Origin: JAIQFL01 sp035501495 | Lineage (GTDB): Bacteria > Acidobacteriota > Terriglobia > Bryobacterales > Bryobacteraceae | Assembly (NCBI GenBank): GCA_035501495.1 | Contig: DATJWB010000314.1 | Coordinates: 62,001-126,000, forward strand | Direction: 5' to 3' | Length of the DNA: 64,000 nt | The notes under the pieces: generated by a model | Told to the model about the DNA's origin: nothing | The model's input: the letters and a program-made list of their open reading frames with translations, nothing else | Databases searched by the model: none | Translations under genes and position numbers: made by a program | Shown here: positions 49,041-57,227 of the stretch, in pieces | Numbering within the stretch: the stretch's first letter is position 1 | Layout of the letters: each line of letters opens with the position of its first letter

Positions 49041-50486
49041 TTGATTTTCCGATACCTGCAGGGAAGCACGCGCGCGGTCCTGGCCAGGGCCGGTGTTCTG
49101 GTTGTCGTCATCGCTCTGGTGGACTGGCGGGTTGATCTGAATATCTCTTTCGGATTCTTATATTTATTCCCGATCCTTCTGGCCGGAATGGTGCTTTCCC
49201 GCTGGCAAATCCTGCTCGGCGCGCTCTTCTGTACCCTGCTCTCCGATCTGTTCGATCCCTTCGCCTTTGCCTCGGCGAGCGCGCTGCCGCAGGACATCCT
49301 GCTGTTCACCGCGTTGGCCGGTTCGGGCCTGTTTGCCTTCGAGATCACGCGCCGGCGGCGGCTGGAGGCTGAGAATCTGCAGCGGGTGGAGTCGGAAGTG
49401 GCCGCGCGGCGGGAGGCCGAAGAACAGTTGGAATTCCTCATCGACAGCAGCCCGGCGGCAATCCTCACGATGTCCGCCAACGGACAGATTCTGTTGGCCA
49501 ATGCCGCCGCGCACCGGCTGTTCGGCGTGACCGATTCGGAGCTTCCGGGAAAAAACATCCGGCGTTACATTCCCTCCCTGGGATGTGTCCCGTCGGTGGA
49601 GCAAACGCGCCATCCCTTCCGCACCGAAATGCAATGCCGCGGCGAGCGGGAGCATGGTGACATTTTCCTGGCCAATGTATTCTTCTCGACATACCAGACG
49701 GCCAGCGGTCCGCGCCTCGCGGCGTTGGTGGTGGATGCTTCCGAAGAGCTGCGGGAGCGCGAGGAGTCGAACCTTGAACAGCTTCTGGCCGGCTCACGCA
49801 TCCTGGTGGGAGCGGTCTCGCACGAGGTGCGCAACGTGTGCGGCGCGATCTCGGTGATCTACGAAAACCTGGTGCGCGGCGGGACGCTCCTCGCCAACAA
49901 GGATTTTGAAGCGCTCGGCGCGTTGCTCGACACCCTCAATAAGATCGCCTGCCTGGAGTTGAAGCAGACCGCCGGCAGCCTCGAACTCGAGAGTGTGGAC
50001 CTGGCGGAGACCCTTCGCGATCTACGGATCGTTCTGGAGCCGTATTGCGAGGAGGCCGAGATTGCCGTGCACTGGGAAATTCCGCACGAGATACCGCCCG
50101 TGCTGGCCGATCGCCACCGCCTGCTGCAGGTGCTCCTCAATCTGACCAAGAACAGCGAGCGCGCACTCGAAGCGGCGGAGGTGAGGAGGATCGATTTCCA
50201 TATACTGGTAGGCGAAGGCATGGTAAGCATTCGGATCACCGACAGCGGTCCGGGGATCGCTTCGCCCGAAAAACTGTTCCAGCCCTTCCAGAAAGGGGCG
50301 GACTCGACGGGGCTCGGACTGTACCTCTCGCGCGCGTTTGTCCGGTCCTTTCACGGCGACCTGCGATACGATCCCGAGCCCGCGGGATGTTCCTTCGTGA
50401 TCGACCTGGCCGTGGCCGGATCGCGCGAGGGCGGCCGGGCGCATCTGGGTAAACATGCAAACCATCCGGCTGTTGCTGCTCGATGA
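49041..50486 (+). CDS. Membrane PAS histidine kinase
   Basis: The frame is open from 48834, but the N-terminal family part begins at about TTG 49041, which sits after a promoter, giving 481 aa. About four membrane helices (ALVDWRVDLNISFGFLYLFP) and a PAS domain (LIDSSPAAILTMSANGQILL) precede the kinase. The H-box is LVGAVSHEVRNV with His near residue 261, the N-box LLNLTKNSERAL, and the G-boxes ITDSGPGIASP and STGLGLYLSRAF. It overlaps the response regulator gene by 32 nt, a clear two-component pair. The sensor half is shared with the PAS-LuxR protein at 41237. Confidence 0.88.
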   Translation: MIFRYLQGSTRAVLARAGVLVVVIALVDWRVDLNISFGFLYLFPILLAGMVLSRWQILLGALFCTLLSDLFDPFAFASASALPQDILLFTALAGSGLFAFEITRRRRLEAENLQRVESEVAARREAEEQLEFLIDSSPAAILTMSANGQILLANAAAHRLFGVTDSELPGKNIRRYIPSLGCVPSVEQTRHPFRTEMQCRGEREHGDIFLANVFFSTYQTASGPRLAALVVDASEELREREESNLEQLLAGSRILVGAVSHEVRNVCGAISVIYENLVRGGTLLANKDFEALGALLDTLNKIACLELKQTAGSLELESVDLAETLRDLRIVLEPYCEEAEIAVHWEIPHEIPPVLADRHRLLQVLLNLTKNSERALEAAEVRRIDFHILVGEGMVSIRITDSGPGIASPEKLFQPFQKGADSTGLGLYLSRAFVRSFHGDLRYDPEPAGCSFVIDLAVAGSREGGRAHLGKHANHPAVAAR

Positions 50487-51102
50487 TCACATCCTGTTTC
50501 GAGAAGGTCTGAGCCGGTTGCTGGCTTCGGAGCCCGATTTCGAGATGGTGGGGCACTGCGGAACGGCGGAGGAAGCGCTTGCCATACTGCGACGGTCTCC
50601 GGCAGACATCGCGCTGATCGATTTCGATCTGGGCGACGATCACGGCAGCCGCTTCATCGCCGCCGCCCGCGAGGCCGGCTATGCCGGCAAGTTCCTGATG
50701 ATTACGGCGGGCATGACCGCCACCGAGTCGTCCATCGCCTTGCAACTGGGCGCCTCCGGCATCTTCCTCAAGCACAATTCTCCGGTGACGCTCGCGCGGG
50801 CCATCCGGCTGGTAGCGGGCGGCGAGATGTGGGTAGACCAGAAGGTGATTCAACTGATGGCGGATGGGATTCGCCGGCAGGAGGAGCCGCCGATCCGCCG
50901 GCTGCTTACGGAACGGGAACAGCAGGTGCTGCAGGGGATCTTCGAGGGTCTCACCAACAAAGAGATCGCCGCGCAGCTTGGTGTGTCTGAGGGAGCTGTA
51001 AAGGCCACGCTGCAGCAGCTTTTTCACAAGACGCGGGTGCGCACCAGGAGCCAGCTCGTGCGGATCGCGCTGGAAGCTTCTCTCGCCACGCGGAAGTTGT
51101 AG
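50455..51102 (+). CDS. NarL/FixJ-type response regulator
   Basis: The 215-aa protein has a receiver with the acidic pair (LLLLDDH), the phospho-acceptor Asp56 (IALIDFDLG), and the Thr and Lys sites (LMITAG, IFLKHN). The LuxR-type helix-turn-helix is LTEREQQVLQGIFEGLTNKE. It overlaps the kinase gene by 32 nt. It is closely related to the regulator at 40489 along its whole length, including the end VRTRSQLVR. It probably controls operon B, which is divergent from the kinase. Confidence 0.93.
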   Translation: MQTIRLLLLDDHILFREGLSRLLASEPDFEMVGHCGTAEEALAILRRSPADIALIDFDLGDDHGSRFIAAAREAGYAGKFLMITAGMTATESSIALQLGASGIFLKHNSPVTLARAIRLVAGGEMWVDQKVIQLMADGIRRQEEPPIRRLLTEREQQVLQGIFEGLTNKEIAAQLGVSEGAVKATLQQLFHKTRVRTRSQLVRIALEASLATRKL

Positions 51103-51103
51103 C

Positions 51104-51198
51104 CTGGCGCAGGCACTCCTACCCGATTACCCATGTGGCGCGGACACTCATGTCTAACCGCGTCGGCCCTTCATGCCGACGTGTTTTGGTCGTCCATA
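51104..51198. mobile_element. Palindromic repeat element, copy 4 (one-sided)
   Basis: Two successive arm starts in the same direction are visible: TGGCGCAGGCACTCCT at 51105 and GTGGCGCGGACACTCATG at 51135. They are followed by GCCGACGTGTTTTGG near 51175-51189. No inverted partner is seen. The inner end overlaps the 3' end of the reductase gene at 51171. Confidence 0.65.
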
Positions 51199-51791
51199 GC
51201 ACCGCTCGGCGGCCAAGGGTCTTTGTATTCGTAGCGGGCCAGCACGAATCCGTTCGGATACACCCGGTGCTCCGTCAAGACTGTCGCTCGCGTACCGGCA
51301 ACGCCGGCAAAGAGAGGGATTCCAGCGCCAATTACAACCGGATTGATCTTCAGAATCAGCTCATCGATCTCGGTGAAAACCGCCGCGGCGAGTTTCGCCC
51401 CGCCGCAGAGCCAGATGTCCTTACCCGTTTCCGCTTTAAGTTGCCGCACCAGTTCGAGCGGGCCGCCGCGGTGCAGGCACACGGCAGAAGCAGGGATCCC
51501 GGGCATCGTAAGTGAAACGACAAACTGTCGCAAGGGTTCGTATGGGCTGGTGATTCCGGCGTTCACGCCAACCTCATAAGTTTTCCGTCCCATCAGCACC
51601 GCATCAAACCGCCGCGCGTTCTCGCGGACCCCAAGGGTTCGGCGCAAATGAACTGGAAACGTCTCCGGGAACCGCTCCATCAGATCGGTAAAGTGTTCGC
51701 CCTGCGACAGTGCCCAGTCCCAGGAGCCATCCTCGCGGGCAATGAATCCATCCACGGTACAGGCAACGTAGTACACCAGTTTCCGCGCCAT
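51171..51791 (-). CDS. RibD/dihydrofolate reductase-fold protein
   Basis: The protein has 206 aa from ATG 51791 (MARKLVYYVACTVDGFIARE). The RibD C-terminal/DHFR-like fold is shown by DGFIAREDGSWDW, AVLMGRKTYEVG, KDIWLCGGAKLAAAVF and NPVVIGAGIPLF. These are usually NADPH-binding reductases of unknown substrate. The last codons (QNTSA and stop) come from the repeat element, whose sequence continues past the stop. An in-frame ATG at 51824 is an alternative. It is convergent to the response regulator and divergent from the hydrolase gene. Confidence 0.85.
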   Translation of the reverse strand: MARKLVYYVACTVDGFIAREDGSWDWALSQGEHFTDLMERFPETFPVHLRRTLGVRENARRFDAVLMGRKTYEVGVNAGITSPYEPLRQFVVSLTMPGIPASAVCLHRGGPLELVRQLKAETGKDIWLCGGAKLAAAVFTEIDELILKINPVVIGAGIPLFAGVAGTRATVLTEHRVYPNGFVLARYEYKDPWPPSGAMDDQNTSA

Positions 51792-51831
51792 AAGCCGGCC
51801 GACTCTCAGCATAGCGCGGGGCATGCCGGTA

Positions 51832-51837
51832 GATAAT
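51832..51837 (+). promoter_or_regulatory. -10 box of the hydrolase-domain gene, leaderless arrangement
   Basis: GATAAT lies exactly 7 nt before the ATG at 51845, as for hemQ and the PD40 gene. It overlaps the in-frame upstream ATG at 51836, which makes 51845 the more likely start. Confidence 0.45.
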
Positions 51838-51844
51838 GTTCGGT

Positions 51845-53854
51845 ATGCGGAAACCGAATGGACCCGTTGTCTTGGCCTTCCTGGTCTGCGTGGCGGGGGC
51901 TCACGCCCGTGTCACTCGCGTAGAGGTGGAGAAGCGCGAATCCCCTGCCTTTGACGGGCGGATATTCGGCAAAGCCGGCGCCTACGAAATCCTGAGCGGC
52001 CGCTTCTACGGCGAGATCGATCCCAAAGACCCGCACAACAGCATCATCAACGACATCCAGTTCGCGCCGCGCAACGCCCGCGGGATGGTGGAATACAGCG
52101 CCACTTTCAGCCTGGCCAAACCCATCGACATGGGCAGGTCGAACGGCGTCCTCTACTACACCGTCCCCAACCGCGGCCGCGGCGCGCCCGTGGGCTCCCC
52201 CGATGGCCGCGTGAATCTCCTCAGCGGATGGCAAGGGGATCTTCCTCAGCCCGAGGGCGCGCAATCCATTGTGGTGCCCGTGGCGCGCAAGTCCGACGGC
52301 TCGCCGCTGACGGGGCCGGTGCTGGAGCGTCTGATCAACCTGGCTGCCAATTCCAATACCGTTGACCTCCGCCCCACCCCCTACGTAGGGTTGACCTATC
52401 AGCGGCCCCTCACGCTCGACACCACCAAAGCTCAACTCCTGCGGCGGCCCTCGCCTGATGCACCGTCCAAGCCTGTTCCCGCCGCGGATTGGGCATTCGC
52501 CGACTGCACATCGGCGCCTTTCCCGGGAACGCCCGATCCGGCGAAGCTGTGCGTGAAAGGCGGCTTCGATTCCGCCTCCGAGTACATCGTCATCTACACG
52601 GCGAAGGACCCGCTGGTGCTCGGCATCGGCTATGCGGCCACGCGCGACCTTCAGTCGTTCCTGCGCTACGGCGAACGTGATGACACCGGTACGCTCAATC
52701 CGCTCGCCGGAACAATCAAATGGATTATCAGCCGCGGCGACTCGCAATCCGGCAACTTCATCCGCAGCTATATCCACCTTGGCTTCAACCAGGACGAAGC
52801 CGGGCGGATTGTGTGGGAAGGCGCCAATCCGCACATCGCCGCGCGCCAGCTGGCGCTCAACTTTCGCTTCGCCGTCGGCGGCGGTTATGCCGCCCCGCTT
52901 CAGCCCGGCAGTGAGGGCGTTTTGTGGTGGAGCGATTACACCGATACCGCGCGCAAACGCCCGTCGGCTGGGCTCCTGGATCGCTGCACCAGCACCGGGA
53001 CTTGTCCCAAGATCTTCGACACCTTCGGCGCGGTCGAGTTCTGGTTCCTGCGCGAATCGCCCGACCTGGTGGGGACCGGCGCCAAAGCCGACATTCCGCT
53101 GCCGCCCAATGTGCGCCGCTATTTTTTTCCCGGCACGACGCACGGCGGCGGACGCGGCGGATTCAACGCCACACCGGCCGCCCCGCCGAACGGCTGCGTG
53201 CTTCCGGCCAACCCCAACCCGGAGAGCGACACGATGAAGGCTCTCACGGCCGCGCTGATCGACTGGGTGACCAAGGGCACCGAGCCGCCACCCAGCCGCT
53301 ACCCGCGGCTCGCGGAACACCAACTGGTCCCGGCGAACAAGGGCGCCATGGGCTTCCCGCAGATCCCGGGCGGCCCTTCACCCGATGGCTTGCTGAATCC
53401 CGTCTTGGATTACGATTTTGGGCCAGACTTCAACTACGTCGATGAGTCCGGCCTGATCACCCGCCAGCCTCCTGTGGTCAAACAGGTGCTCCCGACGCTC
53501 GTGCCCAAAGTGGATGCCGATGGCAACGACGTCGGAGGCGTTCCGTCGGTTTTGCGCCAGGCGCCTCTCGGAACCTACACCGGCTGGAACGTCATTGCCT
53601 CGGGATTCGACAAAGGCAAGATCTGTCTACTCAACGGCGGCTTCATCCCGTTCGCCAAAACCAGGGCCGAGCGTACCGCGTCCGGCGACCCGCGCCCTTC
53701 GCTCGAGGAGCGCTACGGCAGCCACAGAGCGTATGTCGAGATCGTGAAAGCGGCGGCCGAGAAGGCCGTCGCAGAGCGCTTCCTGCTCCGTGAGGATGCC
53801 GACCGCCTGGTTGCGGAGGCTGCCGCCAGCGACGTCCTGGTCGAGAAGAAATAA
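51845..53854 (+). CDS. Secreted alpha/beta hydrolase-domain protein
   Basis: The protein has 669 aa with a signal peptide (PVVLAFLVCVAGAHARVTRV). The body matches the large 'alpha/beta hydrolase domain' family: SPAFDGRIFGKAGAYEIL near the start and ISRGDSQSGNFIRSYIHLGF in the middle as the likely nucleophile elbow. HGGGRGGFNAT and the late FAKTRAERTASGDPRPSLEE are typical of the family end. The substrate is unknown. The start at 51845 is supported by a -10 box 7 nt upstream. Seen in many soil bacteria; no operon partners here. Confidence 0.85.
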   Translation: MRKPNGPVVLAFLVCVAGAHARVTRVEVEKRESPAFDGRIFGKAGAYEILSGRFYGEIDPKDPHNSIINDIQFAPRNARGMVEYSATFSLAKPIDMGRSNGVLYYTVPNRGRGAPVGSPDGRVNLLSGWQGDLPQPEGAQSIVVPVARKSDGSPLTGPVLERLINLAANSNTVDLRPTPYVGLTYQRPLTLDTTKAQLLRRPSPDAPSKPVPAADWAFADCTSAPFPGTPDPAKLCVKGGFDSASEYIVIYTAKDPLVLGIGYAATRDLQSFLRYGERDDTGTLNPLAGTIKWIISRGDSQSGNFIRSYIHLGFNQDEAGRIVWEGANPHIAARQLALNFRFAVGGGYAAPLQPGSEGVLWWSDYTDTARKRPSAGLLDRCTSTGTCPKIFDTFGAVEFWFLRESPDLVGTGAKADIPLPPNVRRYFFPGTTHGGGRGGFNATPAAPPNGCVLPANPNPESDTMKALTAALIDWVTKGTEPPPSRYPRLAEHQLVPANKGAMGFPQIPGGPSPDGLLNPVLDYDFGPDFNYVDESGLITRQPPVVKQVLPTLVPKVDADGNDVGGVPSVLRQAPLGTYTGWNVIASGFDKGKICLLNGGFIPFAKTRAERTASGDPRPSLEERYGSHRAYVEIVKAAAEKAVAERFLLREDADRLVAEAAASDVLVEKK

Positions 53855-53978
53855 GACCAAGGCCGTCCCGGCAGGGAGCCGTGGCCTCTCCCGCTACAGT
53901 GAGCTTGCGGCCTTGCGTCCGCCCCCGTATGCAAGTACTCTAAACGGCATTGGCCAACTATTCCGAGAAAGGCTGCCG

Positions 53979-55214
53979 ATGGATTTCGAGTTCTCCGACA
54001 AAGTCAAAGACCTGCAGAAGCGCCTCAGCGCCTTCATGGACGAATATATCTATCCCAATGAGGCGCGCTATCACGAGCACACCAGCGGCCCCCACCGCTG
54101 GCATCCCGTGCCCGTGATCGAAGAGTTGAAGCCCCGCGCGCGAGCCGCGGGATTGTGGAATCTCTTCCTTCCCGAGAGCGATCTGGGCGCCGGGCTCACC
54201 AACCTGGAGTACGCTCCGCTCTGCGAGATCATGGGCCGCTCCGCGATGGCGCCCGAGGTCTTCAACTGCTCGGCGCCCGACACCGGGAACATGGAAGTCC
54301 TGGAACGTTACGGGTCGCCGGAATTGAAGGAACGGTGGCTCAAGCCGCTCCTGGCGGGCGAGATCCGTTCCTGCTACGCGATGACCGAACCGCAGGTGGC
54401 ATCCTCAGATGCCACCAACATCGAATCGGCCATCCGTCGCGATGGCAGCGACTATGTCTTGAACGGCCGCAAGTGGTGGATCTCGGGGGCGGGCGACCCA
54501 CGGTGCAAGGTGGCGATCTTCATGGGGAAGACCGACCCGTCCGGGCCCAAACACAAGCAGCAGTCCATGATCGTGGTTCCCATGGACACTCCAGGCGTGG
54601 CCGTGAAACGCATGCTCACGGTCTTCGGCTACGACCACGCACCCCACGGGCACGCCGAGATCGTGTTTGAAAACGTGCGCGTCCCCGCGGCAAATCTGCT
54701 GTTGGGCGAAGGACGCGGCTTCGAAATCGCACAGGGGCGGCTCGGCCCGGGCCGGATCCACCACTGCATGCGGCTGATTGGTGTAGCCGAGCGGGCGCTG
54801 GAAGGGATGTGCCGGCGGGTGCGCTCGCGGGTGGCGTTCGGCAAGACGCTCGCGGAGCAGGGGACCATCCGCGCGGACATCGCGAATTCGCGGATCGAGA
54901 TCGAACAGGCGCGCCTGTTGGTTCTGAAGGCCGCCTACCTGATGGACACCGTCGGCAACAAGGCGGCGCGCGCCGAGATCGCCATGATCAAAGTGGTGGC
55001 GCCTAACCTGGCACTCGCGGTACTGGATCGCGCGATGCAGGCACACGGCGGCGGGGGCATCTCGCAGGACTTCGAGTGGGCCTCCGCCTGGGCGAACTCG
55101 CGGACTCTGCGCTTTGCCGATGGGCCCGACGAGGTGCACCGGGAATCCATCGCCAAACTGGAGTTGAAAAAGCACGAGACGCTTGCCGCAAAGGCCGGCG
55201 ATCTGAAAGGATGA
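53979..55214 (+). CDS. Acyl-CoA dehydrogenase
   Basis: The protein has 411 aa from ATG 53979 (DFEFSDKVKDLQKRLSAFMD), with GAAAGG upstream. The acyl-CoA dehydrogenase signatures are CYAMTEPQVASSDATN near residue 130 and QAHGGGGISQDFEWASAWAN near 350. The family oxidises acyl-CoA with FAD and passes electrons to ETF. Length and motifs fit the short/branched-chain type with an ACAD10/11-like core, but the substrate is not known. It overlaps the next gene (ATGA). The 124-nt gap upstream shows no other gene. Confidence 0.92.
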   Translation: MDFEFSDKVKDLQKRLSAFMDEYIYPNEARYHEHTSGPHRWHPVPVIEELKPRARAAGLWNLFLPESDLGAGLTNLEYAPLCEIMGRSAMAPEVFNCSAPDTGNMEVLERYGSPELKERWLKPLLAGEIRSCYAMTEPQVASSDATNIESAIRRDGSDYVLNGRKWWISGAGDPRCKVAIFMGKTDPSGPKHKQQSMIVVPMDTPGVAVKRMLTVFGYDHAPHGHAEIVFENVRVPAANLLLGEGRGFEIAQGRLGPGRIHHCMRLIGVAERALEGMCRRVRSRVAFGKTLAEQGTIRADIANSRIEIEQARLLVLKAAYLMDTVGNKAARAEIAMIKVVAPNLALAVLDRAMQAHGGGGISQDFEWASAWANSRTLRFADGPDEVHRESIAKLELKKHETLAAKAGDLKG

Positions 55215-55612
55215 CTCTCATGCGATGGATCACCGTTCTGTTCCTGCTGCTGGCCGCGAGTGCCGCGGACCGCGACCTGGCCGGCCGCTATGCCGGCCAA
55301 TGGAAGAGCACCGGTTCGGGAGGGGAGGGCGCCATCCGTCTGAACCTCGAACCGGGCGCCGATGGCGCATGGAAATGCGACGTGGTGTTCACGTTCGCCG
55401 GCTCGGATGTCACCACCACCGTGAAGTCGGTCAAGCTCAACCAGTCGAAACTGGAAATCTCCTACGACTTCGATCTGCTGGGGAACAAGCTGCGTTCCAA
55501 GACCGAGGGCCAGTGGGATGGCAAGGCTTTCACAGGCCATTACTGGACTACGGTTGCCGACGGCGACACCGACGTGGACCAGGGCGAGTGGAACGCGACG
55601 CCTGCGAAGTAA
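55211..55612 (+). CDS. Small secreted protein of unknown function
   Basis: The protein has 133 aa with a signal peptide (LMRWITVLFLLLAASAAD). The mature part is rich in beta-strand patterns and Gly/Thr (GRYAGQWKSTGSGGEGAIRL, then GKAFTGHYWTTVADG), suggesting a small lipocalin-like or beta-barrel fold. No family is recognised. The ATG at 55211 overlaps the acyl-CoA dehydrogenase stop, and ATG 55220 is an alternative. The amidase gene follows after 9 nt. Confidence 0.7.
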   Translation: MTLMRWITVLFLLLAASAADRDLAGRYAGQWKSTGSGGEGAIRLNLEPGADGAWKCDVVFTFAGSDVTTTVKSVKLNQSKLEISYDFDLLGNKLRSKTEGQWDGKAFTGHYWTTVADGDTDVDQGEWNATPAK

Positions 55613-55621
55613 CGCTGTCCC

Positions 55622-56818
55622 GTGTTGCGCCAGTTCCTTGATCGCCTCGATTCCGGAGATCTCACGCCGCAGTCGCTCTTGGACCAGTGTCTGCGGCGAA
55701 TCGCCGAGGCCGATCGGGCCATACAAGCGTGGGTTGAAGTCGCCCCGCAGCCTTGCCCCAGGGATGGCTTGCTGCGCGGCATACCGTTCGGCGTGAAGGA
55801 CATCATCGAGACCCGCGGCATGGCCACCGAATACGGCTCGCCGCTGTACGCCGGACGCAAGGGTGACCGCGATGCGTCGGTGGTCAGCCATCTGCGCAAC
55901 GCGGGAGCAGTGCTCCTCGGCAAGACCCGCACCACGGCGTTTGCGTCGTTCGATCCGGCGGCGACGAGGAATCCGCGGCTCGATGGACATACGCCGGGCG
56001 GCAGTTCGTCGGGGTCGGCTGCCGCGGTGGCGGCGGGCATGGTACCGTTCGCGCTCGGGACGCAGACACTCGGCTCGGTGCTGCGCCCGGCGTCGTATTG
56101 CGGCATCTGCGGATTCAAGCCCAGCTTTGGCCTCATCCCCATGGACGGCGTTCTGCCATTCGCGCCGTCGCTCGACACGTTGGGGTTCTTCACGGAGAGC
56201 GCGGACGACATGGAGTGCCTGTGGTCGCGGGGCTTCGGCGGACAGTCGGATGCGCTTTTGCATCGGGCGGCGTACTTTCGTGTGCCTACAGAGGAGACGA
56301 TGGCGAGCGCGGTGGAGGAGGCCGTGGAGCGCCTGCGTGCCGGCGGCGTGGAGGTAATGGAAGCCGACCTTCCAGGAGGTTGGGACCGGACCAGAAGGGC
56401 GGCGCTGGTGATCAATGAATATGAGGGCGCGCGCACGCACGAAGGCCGCTTCGCGGAGTTCGGGGAGCGCATCGGGGTGCGGCTGGCGCAATTGATCCGG
56501 CGAGGGCTCGCCACTCCGGAAGCCGATTACTACGAGGCCGTGGAACAAGTGGAGCAGACCCGTCTGGAGCTTTCCCGGATTTTCTGGGAGCACCCGGCAA
56601 TCCTCAGCGCGGCGGCCATCGGCCCGGCTCCGGCCGGATTGGTCTCTACCGGCGATCCCTCGATCAACGCGCCGTGGACGGCCGTGGGGGTTCCCGCGAT
56701 TTCCGTTCCGCTGCGAGTGGCCGGCCCCCCGCTCGGGCTCCAGATCAATGCCGCCTGGGGCCGGGACGATGCCCTGGTGGCGGTCGCGGCCCACGCCGAA
56801 CGCCTGTTGGAAGGCTGA
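55622..56818 (+). CDS. Amidase (GatA-type amidase signature family)
   Basis: The protein has 398 aa starting at GTG 55622. The Ser-Ser-Lys triad of the family is visible: Lys in GVKDIIETRG, the cis-Ser in TPGGSSSGSAAAVAAG, and the nucleophile Ser in GTQTLGSVLRPASYCG. It is a bit short compared with GatA and has no partner GatB/GatC, so it is more likely a catabolic amidase than tRNA-dependent amidotransferase. The substrate is unknown. It is the third gene of the acyl-CoA dehydrogenase cluster. Confidence 0.9.
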   Translation: MLRQFLDRLDSGDLTPQSLLDQCLRRIAEADRAIQAWVEVAPQPCPRDGLLRGIPFGVKDIIETRGMATEYGSPLYAGRKGDRDASVVSHLRNAGAVLLGKTRTTAFASFDPAATRNPRLDGHTPGGSSSGSAAAVAAGMVPFALGTQTLGSVLRPASYCGICGFKPSFGLIPMDGVLPFAPSLDTLGFFTESADDMECLWSRGFGGQSDALLHRAAYFRVPTEETMASAVEEAVERLRAGGVEVMEADLPGGWDRTRRAALVINEYEGARTHEGRFAEFGERIGVRLAQLIRRGLATPEADYYEAVEQVEQTRLELSRIFWEHPAILSAAAIGPAPAGLVSTGDPSINAPWTAVGVPAISVPLRVAGPPLGLQINAAWGRDDALVAVAAHAERLLEG

Positions 56819-56833
56819 ACCTCACCTCTCCCC

Positions 56834-56874
56834 TTGCTTACCGAGGGCAATTGGCTGTATACTAAGCTCGGTAA
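56834..56874 (+). promoter_or_regulatory. Promoter and probable operator of the padR gene
   Basis: TTGCTT (56834-56839) and TATACT (56858-56863) form a promoter with 18-nt spacing. An inverted repeat TTACCGAG (56838-56845) and CTCGGTAA (56867-56874) brackets the -10 box. A repressor bound there would block the promoter, so autoregulation by the PadR protein is inferred. Confidence 0.6.
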
Positions 56875-56887
56875 CCGAGGGAAATCG

Positions 56888-57223
56888 ATGAGCAAGCCGT
56901 CCGATCTCGTGCAAGGCACGCTCGACCTGCTGTTGCTGAAAATCCTGGCGCTCGAGCCGCTCCACGCCTGGGCCGTCAGCCAGAGGCTGAAGCAGGTGTC
57001 CGGCGACGTCCTGCAGGTCAGCGACGGTTCGCTTTACCCCGCGCTCCACAAGCTCGAACAGGAGGGATGGATCACTTCGGAATGGAAGGTCACCGAAAAC
57101 GGCCGCCAGGCGAAATTCTACCGGTTGACGCGGCCCGGACGGCGCGCGCTGGAACGTGAGGCGGCCAATTGGGAGCGATTGTCGGGCGCGATCACTCGCG
57201 TGGTGCGGCTGAACGAGGTGTAG
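56888..57223 (+). CDS. PadR-family transcriptional regulator
   Basis: The 111-aa winged-helix protein has the classic PadR N-terminus (DLVQGTLDLLLLKILALEPLH) and the recognition part (DGSLYPALHKLEQEGWITSE). The ending YRLTRPGRRALEREAANWER is the dimerising helix of small PadR proteins. The ATG at 56888 has GAGGGA upstream. It is followed after 4 nt by the ADOP permease gene. PadR-permease pairs are common in acidobacteria. The inducer is unknown. Confidence 0.93.
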   Translation: MSKPSDLVQGTLDLLLLKILALEPLHAWAVSQRLKQVSGDVLQVSDGSLYPALHKLEQEGWITSEWKVTENGRQAKFYRLTRPGRRALEREAANWERLSGAITRVVRLNEV

Positions 57224-57227
57224 AGCG

